Below, piece by piece: positions 1 through 5,218 of a stretch of 6,785 nt of DNA. The stretch comes from an uncultured Duganella sp. GTDB lineage: Bacteria > Pseudomonadota > Gammaproteobacteria > Burkholderiales > Burkholderiaceae. The position numbers and the translations under genes are program-made. Under the pieces are notes generated by a model, which worked only from the letters and a program-made list of their open reading frames with translations, was not told where the DNA came from and did not search any database. Numbering within the stretch: the stretch's first letter is position 1; each line of letters starts with the position of its first letter. The DNA lies in assembly GCA_946482335.1 (NCBI GenBank), contig CAMLRG010000255.1, forward strand, positions 1-6,785, read 5' to 3'.

Positions 1-2195
1 ACTCCAAGCTGACCGTGGCCGACGAAATCGACAACGCCCTGTCCTACTACCGCATCACCTTCCTGCGCGAACTGCCGGCGCTGTACGACGATATCGAGGG
101 CGAGATCGCCGAGCATTTCAAGCTGGACGCCCCGGCTGCCATCGAGGCCCCCTATGTGCAGATGGGCAGCTGGATCGGCGGCGACCGTGACGGCAACCCG
201 AACGTCAACGCCGGCACCATGCAGCACGCGCTGGAGCGCCAGGCCACCACCATCCTCGACTTCTACCTCGACGAAACCCACGCGCTGGGCGCCGAGCTGT
301 CGGTGTCGACCCTGATGGTCGGCTGCTCGCCGCAACTGCAAGCCCTGTCCGACGCCTCGACCGACACGTCCGACCACCGCAAGGACGAGCCTTACCGCCG
401 CGCCCTGATCGGCATGTACGCCCGCCTGGCTGCCACCGCCCGCGCCCTGGGCGCCACCAACATCCTGCGCAAGGAAGTGGGCCACGCCGAGCCTTACCCC
501 TGCCCGGCCGATTTCTCGGCGGACCTGCAAGTGCTGATCGACTCGCTCGATGCCAACCATGGCGCCGTGCTGGCCCGCCCGCGCCTGACCACGCTGAAGC
601 GCGCCGCCGACATCTTCGGCTTCCACCTGGCGTCGCTGGACATGCGCCAGTCGTCCGACGTCCACGAGCGAGTGCTGGCCGAACTGTTCGCCAAGGCCGG
701 CGTGCTGACCGATTACGCCGTCCTGGACGAGGAAGCCAAGGTCAGGCTGCTGCTGGCCGAGCTGGCGCAACCGCGCCTGCTGTATTCGCCCTACATCGAG
801 TATTCGGACGAGACCAGCTCCGAACTGACCATCCTGCGCACGGCACGCGACATCCGCCAGCGCTACGGCCAGCGCGCCATCCGCAACTACATCATCTCGC
901 ACACCGAGACCGTGTCCGACCTGCTGGAAGTGTTCGTGCTGCAGCAGGAAACCGGCTTGCTGCGCGCGGGCGCGGATGGCGGGCCCGTTTCCGACCTGAT
1001 GGTGATCCCGCTGTTCGAAACCATCCCCGACCTGCAACGCGCCGCCGGCATCATGGAAAGCCTGATGGCGGTGCCGCTGGTGCAAAAGCTGATCGCAAAA
1101 CAGGGCCAGATCCAGGAAGTCATGCTGGGCTACTCCGACTCCAACAAGGATGGCGGCTTCATGACGTCCAACTGGGAGCTGTACAAGGCGGAACTGGCCC
1201 TGGTCGACATTTTCGCCAAGGCCGGCGTCAAACTGCGCCTGTTCCATGGCCGCGGCGGCACGGTCGGGCGCGGCGGCGGCCCAAGCCACGAAGCGATCCT
1301 GGCGCAGCCGAAAGGCACCGTCAACGGCCAGTTGCGCCTGACCGAACAGGGCGAAATCATCGCCTCCAAGTTCTCCAACGCCGAAATCGGCCGCCGCAAC
1401 CTGGAGCTGCTGGTGTCGGCCACGCTGGAAGCGAGCCTGATGCCGCAGCCGGCCGACGCCTGCCACGGCCCGCGCCTGGCCGGTTTCGAAGCGGCGATGA
1501 CCGAGATTTCCGAGCTGGCCTACAAGGCTTACCGCAACCTGGTGTACGAAACCCCGGGCTTCACCGACTACTTCTTCTCGGCCACGCCGATCGCGGAAAT
1601 CGCGGAACTGAACCTCGGCTCGCGCCCGGCGTCGCGCAAATCGACGCGCCGCATCGAAGACTTGCGCGCCATCCCATGGGGCTTCAGCTGGGGCCAGTGC
1701 CGGCTGCTGCTGCCGGGCTGGTACGGTTTCGGCTCGGCGATCGGCGCCTGGATCGCCGCCGGCGACCGCGCGGCGCGCGTGGCGCAGCTGCGCGACATGT
1801 ACCAGCACTGGCCATTCTTCGCCACCCTGCTGTCCAATATGGACATGGTGCTGGCCAAGACCGACCTGGCGATCGCATCGCGCTACGCCGGGCTGGTGAC
1901 GGACAAGGAGCTGCGCGAGCGCATCTTCAAGCGCATCACCGAGGAGTACCACCACACCCTCGAATGCCTGGCGTCGATCACCGGCACCGCCGACCGCCTG
2001 GCAGGCAACCCGCTGCTGGCGCGTTCGATCACCAACCGCTTCCCTTACCTCGACCCGCTCAACCACCTGCAGGTGGAACTGATCAAACGCCGCCGCGCGC
2101 TGGGTACCGACGAAGACCGGCTCGATCCGCGCGTGAACCGCGGCATCCATCTGTCCATCAACGGCGTCGCCGCCGGCCTGCGCAACACGGGCTGA
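1..2195 (+). CDS. ppc: Phosphoenolpyruvate carboxylase, 5'-truncated by window edge
   Basis: Cytoplasmic enzyme that adds bicarbonate to phosphoenolpyruvate to give oxaloacetate and phosphate, refilling the TCA cycle. The frame is open from base 3, so the gene starts outside the window. GTG at 15 is an internal valine codon, not the start. Compared with the E. coli enzyme (883 aa, from memory) roughly 180-220 N-terminal residues are missing, including the first catalytic histidine. Numbering from base 15 as residue 1, I see [10 protein letters not shown] (55-64), the MRQ motif (R211), [10 protein letters not shown] (372-381, K378), FHGRGG and GRGGGP (410-423; H411, R413, R419) and the C-terminal GLRNTG (721-726). 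K615, R675 and N724 match by motif and spacing the residues that, with R419, bind inhibitory aspartate in E. coli, so feedback inhibition is probably retained (inference). The visible reading frame is intact. A 96-bp gap and a stem-loop separate it from the next gene. Confidence 0.97.
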   Translation, partial: SKLTVADEIDNALSYYRITFLRELPALYDDIEGEIAEHFKLDAPAAIEAPYVQMGSWIGGDRDGNPNVNAGTMQHALERQATTILDFYLDETHALGAELSVSTLMVGCSPQLQALSDASTDTSDHRKDEPYRRALIGMYARLAATARALGATNILRKEVGHAEPYPCPADFSADLQVLIDSLDANHGAVLARPRLTTLKRAADIFGFHLASLDMRQSSDVHERVLAELFAKAGVLTDYAVLDEEAKVRLLLAELAQPRLLYSPYIEYSDETSSELTILRTARDIRQRYGQRAIRNYIISHTETVSDLLEVFVLQQETGLLRAGADGGPVSDLMVIPLFETIPDLQRAAGIMESLMAVPLVQKLIAKQGQIQEVMLGYSDSNKDGGFMTSNWELYKAELALVDIFAKAGVKLRLFHGRGGTVGRGGGPSHEAILAQPKGTVNGQLRLTEQGEIIASKFSNAEIGRRNLELLVSATLEASLMPQPADACHGPRLAGFEAAMTEISELAYKAYRNLVYETPGFTDYFFSATPIAEIAELNLGSRPASRKSTRRIEDLRAIPWGFSWGQCRLLLPGWYGFGSAIGAWIAAGDRAARVAQLRDMYQHWPFFATLLSNMDMVLAKTDLAIASRYAGLVTDKELRERIFKRITEEYHHTLECLASITGTADRLAGNPLLARSITNRFPYLDPLNHLQVELIKRRRALGTDEDRLDPRVNRGIHLSINGVAAGLRNTG

Positions 2196-2208
2196 GCACC
2201 GCCGCCAA

Positions 2209-2234
2209 CGGGCCCGGAGAAAATCCCGGGCCCG
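2209..2234 (+). terminator. GC-rich stem-loop after ppc, possible terminator
   Basis: A perfect 9-bp inverted repeat, CGGGCCCGG (2209-2217) and CCGGGCCCG (2226-2234), encloses an 8-base loop and begins 13 bases after the ppc stop codon. Position and strength fit a transcript end or 3' stabilising structure. No T-run follows on the plus strand; the nearby homopolymer is an A-run (2241-2246), so it is not a textbook intrinsic terminator. Confidence 0.45.
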
Positions 2235-2235
2235 C

Positions 2236-2265
2236 TTAGCAAAAAAGCCACAGATACGTCATAAT
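2236..2265 (+). promoter_or_regulatory. Candidate sigma70-type promoter for the GIN-domain gene
   Basis: TTAGCA (2236-2241, four of six consensus bases) and CATAAT (2260-2265, five of six) are separated by 18 bases. They lie in a locally AT-rich stretch between the ppc stem-loop and the next start codon. Transcription would begin near 2272 and leave a leader of about 20 bases containing the ribosome binding site. This is pattern matching only. Confidence 0.3.
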
Positions 2266-2291
2266 CATGCGCTCTGATATGAGGAGAACGT

Positions 2292-2918
2292 ATGTTCCGT
2301 TTGACGCTGCTTGCCGCCCTGCTGCTTCCTTCCTTCGCCCTGGCCGCCGACCAGGCGCGTAAAGTCGATGCCTTCTACGGCATCAATATCAAAGGCCCGG
2401 TCAACGTCTTCGTCGACGTCGGCAAGGCCCAGACCGTCAAGGTCAGCGGGCGTCCCGAATACATCGGCAAAGTCAGCACCGTCGTCGATGGCGGCGTTCT
2501 GCGCGTCATCTATGAGAAAGACCAGAAAGGTTCGGTCGACATGAAGGACGGCGACGCGATCACCATCACGGTTCCCGCTCTGACCAGCTTCCGCGTGCTG
2601 GGCGCAGGGCAATCGCGCCTCACCAACATCAGCGGCGAACGCATCGACATCAGCTTCGAAGGCGCCGGCGCACTCTACGCCAGCGGCAAGGTCAAGCTGC
2701 TGCGCATGAAGGGCCAGGGTGTCGGCGGCATCAACACCAAGGATCTGCACGCCGAGCGCGCCGACGTCAATTTCAGCGGCATGGGCGACGTCAGCGTCTA
2801 CGCCAGCGACACGCTGAACCTGATCGTCGAAGGCATGGGCAACTTCACCTATTTCGGCAACCCGAAACACGTCAACAAGTCGGCCACCGGCATCGGCAAG
2901 GTCAGCGCGGGCAAATAA
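2292..2918 (+). CDS. Exported GIN-domain (DUF2807-type) protein
   Basis: A 208-residue protein of unknown role with a classic signal peptide: M-F-R, a hydrophobic core, then FALA-AD with probable cleavage after residue 18 or 19, so it should act in the periplasm or outside the cell. The start is supported by GAGGAG (2281-2286) five bases before ATG. The mature part opens with the family-like stretch FYGINIKGPVNVFVD (28-42). It then carries short Gly-X-Gly turns (GAG 104-106 and 124-126, GQG 141-143, GMG 163-165 and 181-183, GIG 200-202), each followed by an alternating hydrophobic strand, at intervals of 17-22 residues. This fits a parallel beta-helix or solenoid, the expected fold of the family. 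There are no catalytic motifs or transmembrane segments after the signal peptide. The last 17 bp overlap the convergent acetyltransferase gene. The family call is firm, but function in proteobacteria is not known to me; an adhesive or envelope role would be a guess. Confidence 0.9.
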   Translation: MFRLTLLAALLLPSFALAADQARKVDAFYGINIKGPVNVFVDVGKAQTVKVSGRPEYIGKVSTVVDGGVLRVIYEKDQKGSVDMKDGDAITITVPALTSFRVLGAGQSRLTNISGERIDISFEGAGALYASGKVKLLRMKGQGVGGINTKDLHAERADVNFSGMGDVSVYASDTLNLIVEGMGNFTYFGNPKHVNKSATGIGKVSAGK

Positions 2919-3585
2919 GCCGCGCATGCGGCAATTCGCGGGTCGCCACGAAACCCATCGAGCGGTACAGCGCCTGGGCACGGGCGTTGGCCGCCCCCAC
3001 GTGGAGCATGGGGCGCACGCCCTGCTGCTGCATGCCGTGCATGATGAATTCCACCAGTCGCCGGGCATACCCGCGCCCCGTAAAGTCAGGGTGCGTGCAC
3101 ACGGCGCTCACTTCGCGCATATGGCCCAGGTCCATGCGCTCCCCGCTCAACGCCACCAGCCGGCCGCCCTCGTCATGGATGCCTGCGTACTTGCCCATCT
3201 CGCCCGTGCGCGGCCTGAAGTAGCCGGGAAAGGCGATATTGGTCAGTTCCACCATGGCCGGGTCGTCGGCGGCGAGCACGCGGATGGACGCCGGCGCATC
3301 GCCGCCCGGTTCCGCCATGGGGCCGCCCTCATACACCATTTGCAGCACACCGGACAGCGGCTGCAATGCCCAGCCTTGCGGCAGCTCCGGCATGGCGCCC
3401 AGGAAGTAATAACTGCCATCGGCGATGCCGGCCAGGTCGTTCGGCGATAACGGCACGCCCTGCTCCGCCACCGCGCAAAACGGTGCCACCTCGGCGGGAT
3501 ACCGGCGGGCCGCGCCTGCCGGGATGCTAAAATATTGCTGCGCTGAGTTCAGCGCAGCCCAGATCGGGTTTTCCAGTTCTTGCAT
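2902..3585 (-). CDS. GNAT-family N-acetyltransferase (FR47-like)
   Basis: A 227-residue cytoplasmic protein predicted to transfer an acetyl group from acetyl-CoA to an unidentified amine. The C-terminal half carries the GNAT core: [20 protein letters not shown] (157-176) is the acetyl-CoA pyrophosphate loop with its GRG turn (170-172), followed by a helix. [18 protein letters not shown] (195-212) is the typical late strand-helix ending in Y-x-x-x-G-F. The N-terminal ~100 residues (NPIW near the start, then [17 protein letters not shown]) are characteristic of this subgroup and may be a degenerate GNAT-like domain. I chose ATG at 3585 because NPIW lies close to the N-terminus in relatives I recall, and a GGA lies about 10 bases upstream. 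An in-frame GTG at 3603 would add six residues and overlap the neighbouring divergent gene by 8 bp. Its 3' end overlaps the GIN-domain gene tail-to-tail (2902-2918). Substrate cannot be inferred. Confidence 0.9.
   Translation of the reverse strand: MQELENPIWAALNSAQQYFSIPAGAARRYPAEVAPFCAVAEQGVPLSPNDLAGIADGSYYFLGAMPELPQGWALQPLSGVLQMVYEGGPMAEPGGDAPASIRVLAADDPAMVELTNIAFPGYFRPRTGEMGKYAGIHDEGGRLVALSGERMDLGHMREVSAVCTHPDFTGRGYARRLVEFIMHGMQQQGVRPMLHVGAANARAQALYRSMGFVATRELPHARLICPR
3537..3558. promoter_or_regulatory. Perfect 10-bp inverted repeat beside divergent starts
   Basis: Arms GCTGCGCTGA (3537-3546) and TCAGCGCAGC (3549-3558) are exact reverse complements separated by GT. The repeat lies inside codons 10-17 of the acetyltransferase gene and 37 bases upstream of the YjdM-like ATG. 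A TAAAAT box (3528-3533) directly precedes it on the plus strand, so it could sit at the transcription start of the zinc-ribbon gene as an operator. As RNA it could form a 9-bp hairpin with an AGUU loop in either transcript. No recognisable -35 accompanies the box. A chance palindrome in coding DNA is possible. Confidence 0.4.
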
Positions 3586-3595
3586 ACCAGTTCCA

Positions 3596-3937
3596 ATGTC
3601 CACTTTCCCAGCCTGTCCAAAATGCCAGTCCGAGTATACCTACGAAGACGGCGAAAACTATGTTTGCCCTGAATGCGCCCACGAGTGGCCGAAACAGACC
3701 GCCGAAGCAGCCGGCGATACCGCGCGCGTCTACAAGGATGCCGCCGGCAATCTCCTGCAAGACGGCGACACCGTCACCGTGATCAAGGACCTGAAACCGA
3801 AAGGTTCCGGCGGCGTGATCAAGCAAGGCACCAAGGTCAAGAACATCCGCCTGGTCGACAGCGACCACGATATCGACTGCAAGATCGAAGGCTTCGGCGC
3901 CATGAGCCTGAAGTCGGAGTTCGTCCGCAAGGTGTGA
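3596..3937 (+). CDS. yjdM: YjdM/PhnA-type zinc-ribbon protein
   Basis: A 113-residue cytoplasmic protein closely resembling E. coli YjdM (historically PhnA) over its whole length. The N-terminal zinc ribbon has two CxxC knuckles, C7-P-K-C10 and C24-P-E-C27, around [10 protein letters not shown], followed by AHEW. The C-terminal domain has the family stretches [30 protein letters not shown] [20 protein letters not shown] and the ending [15 protein letters not shown]. Despite the old name, the E. coli gene lies beside the phosphonate operon but is not needed for phosphonate use, and no phosphonate genes occur here, so that annotation should not be carried over. ATG at 3596 is chosen because homologues begin a few residues before the first CxxC; a longer in-frame opening back to 3425 runs antisense to the acetyltransferase gene and is not supported. 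No clear Shine-Dalgarno sequence precedes it (the bases are ACCAGTTCCA). It starts 10 bp head-to-head from the acetyltransferase gene. Confidence 0.95.
   Translation: MSTFPACPKCQSEYTYEDGENYVCPECAHEWPKQTAEAAGDTARVYKDAAGNLLQDGDTVTVIKDLKPKGSGGVIKQGTKVKNIRLVDSDHDIDCKIEGFGAMSLKSEFVRKV
3633..3638 (-). promoter_or_regulatory. Candidate -10 box for the acetyltransferase gene
   Basis: Read on the minus strand this is TATACT, five of six matches to TATAAT. It would start transcription near 3626, giving a leader of about 40 bases before ATG at 3585. The -35 region at the right distance is poor. It lies inside the coding region of the divergent YjdM-like gene, as any promoter of the acetyltransferase gene must, because the two start codons are only 10 bp apart. 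Confidence 0.25.
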
Positions 3938-3968
3938 CAATCTGCGAAAATTTATCCGCAATTATCAC
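3934..3968 (+). terminator. Imperfect stem-loop at the yjdM stop codon
   Basis: GTGACAAT (3934-3941) pairs with ATTATCAC (3961-3968) apart from one C-A mismatch. After a single bulged C (3942), TGCG (3943-3946) pairs with CGCA (3957-3960), leaving a 10-base AT-rich loop. The yjdM stop codon is inside the 5' arm. No T-run follows, so termination is possible but unproven. The same AT-rich segment may also hold the promoter of the next gene. Confidence 0.35.
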
Positions 3969-3970
3969 GT

Positions 3971-4008
3971 ATAGTCTCCGGAATAATTCCCATTTACCCG
4001 GAGACTGT
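3971..4008 (+). promoter_or_regulatory. Inverted repeat enclosing the HAF gene's ribosome binding site
   Basis: AGTCTCCGG (3973-3981) and CCGGAGACT (3998-4006) are exact reverse complements around a 16-base loop. A U-G and an A-U pair (3972/4007, 3971/4008) could extend the stem to 11 bp. The Shine-Dalgarno GGAG (4000-4003), seven bases before ATG at 4011, lies in the 3' arm and pairs with CTCC (3976-3979). The leader could therefore hide its own ribosome binding site. A TATAGT box (3970-3975) overlaps the 5' arm; if that is the true -10, the repeat would act as a DNA operator instead. A smaller palindrome, GGAAT-A-ATTCC (3980-3990), overlaps the stem and loop. Confidence 0.45.
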
Positions 4009-4010
4009 CA

Positions 4011-5120
4011 ATGAAGCCTGTTTCGCTCGCCCTGACCATCGCACTGGCACTGACCCTCGCATCGGCCCAAGCCGCCGGCCCCATGGGCGAGCGCAAGACA
4101 GAATCCAGCACCATGACCGGCATTAACGCAGCAGGCGAATGGGTCGGCGAAATCAAGGATGAAGATGGCCGCCGGCGCGCGATCCTGATGTCGCAAGGCC
4201 GCCGCATCGAGATCGGAACGCTGGGCGGCAGCGACAGCACGGCCAACGCCATCAACAACCAGGGCATGGTCACTGGCGGCGCACTGACCTCCAACAACGC
4301 CTGGCACGCCTTCCGCTACGACGAAGCGCTCGGCATGCGCGACCTCGGCACCCTGGGCGGCAGCAGCAGCGTCGGCACTGCAATCAATGAGTCGGGCCAC
4401 ATTGTCGGTTACGCCGACACCGTCGACGGCCACTATCACGCCTTCGTCGACACCGGCATCGCCATGCTGGACCTGGGCACCTTCGGCGGCAAGAACAGCT
4501 ACGCCACCGGCATCAATGCCAACGGCTACGTGGTCGGTGCGGCGCAACTGCCGAACGGCTACCGCCGCGCCTTCCTGTACAAGCCGGGCAGCGGCATGAT
4601 CGAGCTGCCCACGCTCGGCGGCCGCGTCAGCGTCGCCACCGCCATCAACGACGCCGGCATCGTGGTCGGCGCCTCCGAAATGCCGGACGAGTCCTGGCAT
4701 GCCTTCATGTACGACGGCAAGCGCATGGTCGACCTGGGCGCCATGATTTCGCAGGGCTCCAGCTTCGCCAACGGCATCAACGCCCGCGGCCACATTGTCG
4801 GCACGCTGAAGATCAAAGGCCACGACGCGCCGCACACCTTCATTTACAAGGACGGGCGCATGCAGGTGCGTTTCGGCCCCGACAGCCTGTATGTGACCCG
4901 CGACATCACCGACGACGGCAGCGTCTATGGAGCGACCTACACCGGCCATGTACTGAAATCCGGCGCAGTGGATGACGAGATCACCGCGCGCCGCATGGGC
5001 CTGGACGATTGGCTGGCAGTCGCCTTCCTGGCAAGCCTGCTTGCAGCCGCCGCCTACAAAGTGCGCGAGCGCATCCGCAATGGCCTGGATTTCGGTATGA
5101 AGATACTATCGTTTGCCTGA
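4011..5120 (+). CDS. Exported HAF-repeat protein with C-terminal membrane segment
   Basis: A 369-residue protein with a signal peptide (MKPVSLALTIALALTLASAQA, cleavage near residue 21 or 22), so it is exported. GGAG at 4000-4003 supports the ATG. The body is built from repeats of the HAF extracellular-repeat type: D-L-G-T-L-G-G, then A/G-I-N-x-x-G-x-x-V-G, then H-A-F-x-Y. The I-N-x-x-G block begins at residues 37, 80, 124, 167, 211 and 255, with a degenerate seventh (DITDDG) at 298. The HAF block recurs at 99 (HAFRY), 143 (HAFVD), 186 (RAFLY), 230 (HAFMY) and 275 (HTFIY). Near the end, W334-Y349 is hydrophobic and is followed by KVRERIR, which fits a membrane anchor with a short cytoplasmic tail and the repeats outside the inner membrane. 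No PEP-CTERM signature is seen. Such repeats are known from environmental bacteria, but their function is not established to my knowledge. No catalytic motif is visible. Confidence 0.9.
   Translation: MKPVSLALTIALALTLASAQAAGPMGERKTESSTMTGINAAGEWVGEIKDEDGRRRAILMSQGRRIEIGTLGGSDSTANAINNQGMVTGGALTSNNAWHAFRYDEALGMRDLGTLGGSSSVGTAINESGHIVGYADTVDGHYHAFVDTGIAMLDLGTFGGKNSYATGINANGYVVGAAQLPNGYRRAFLYKPGSGMIELPTLGGRVSVATAINDAGIVVGASEMPDESWHAFMYDGKRMVDLGAMISQGSSFANGINARGHIVGTLKIKGHDAPHTFIYKDGRMQVRFGPDSLYVTRDITDDGSVYGATYTGHVLKSGAVDDEITARRMGLDDWLAVAFLASLLAAAAYKVRERIRNGLDFGMKILSFA
4119..4919 (+). repeat. Seven 43-44-residue HAF-type repeats within the coding region
   Basis: Within the exported HAF protein, the I-N-x-x-G block recurs at steps of 43, 44, 43, 44, 44 and 43 residues, which is about 130 bp at DNA level. 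GTLGG/GTFGG/PTLGG blocks (residues 69, 113, 156, 200) keep the same phase. The repeats are conserved as protein, not as near-identical DNA, so this looks like an old, structurally constrained duplication and not a recent tandem expansion. Confidence 0.85.
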
Positions 5121-5144
5121 GCTGTGTAACGATATGTTTCCCGC

Positions 5145-5171
5145 GCAGCGTCGACCGTCGCGGCGCGCTGC
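5145..5171 (+). other. Stem-loop between the HAF and S10 genes
   Basis: GCAGCG (5145-5150) pairs with CGCTGC (5166-5171), extendable by a U-G pair. An inner CGA/TCG stem (5152-5154 with 5158-5160) leaves a four-base bulge on the 3' side. It starts 25 bases after the HAF stop codon and could mark the transcript end, but no T-run follows and GC-rich DNA makes such pairings common. The rest of this 98-bp gap holds the S10 ribosome binding site and no convincing promoter. Confidence 0.25.
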
Positions 5172-5218
5172 AGGTATGAAATACTGATGCTCTCTTAAAC
5201 CCATAAGAAGAGAATCAG

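Noticed and set aside
15..17. GTG at 15 as the start of ppc
   Set aside because: The frame is open upstream to the window edge, the bases encode family-like sequence, and a PEP carboxylase starting here would lack its essential N-terminal part.
2265..3068. A 267-codon minus-strand open frame across the GIN gene and the acetyltransferase 3' end
   Set aside because: It overlaps two supported genes in other frames, and its Ala/Asp/Val-rich product shows no family features.
3425..3595. An N-terminal extension of the YjdM-like protein back to 3425
   Set aside because: These codons are antisense to the acetyltransferase gene, and known YjdM proteins begin just before the first CxxC.
3596..3937. 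A role in phosphonate breakdown implied by the old name PhnA
   Set aside because: No phosphonate genes are present, and the E. coli namesake is not required for phosphonate use. The name also gets confused with phosphonoacetate hydrolase, which is unrelated to this small zinc-ribbon protein.
4119..4919. A recent DNA tandem repeat or CRISPR-like array in the HAF gene
   Set aside because: The ~130-bp periodicity is at protein level with strongly diverged DNA. There are no identical short repeats with spacers.
4008..4949. A 313-codon minus-strand open frame across the HAF gene
   Set aside because: It mirrors the repeats of the sense gene, is Ala/Val/Asp/Gly-rich and lacks domain features. It is explained by third-position G/C bias of the sense strand.
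4980..5117. A PEP-CTERM sorting tag on the HAF protein
   Set aside because: The hydrophobic helix and basic tail are present, but there is no Pro-Glu-Pro box before them.
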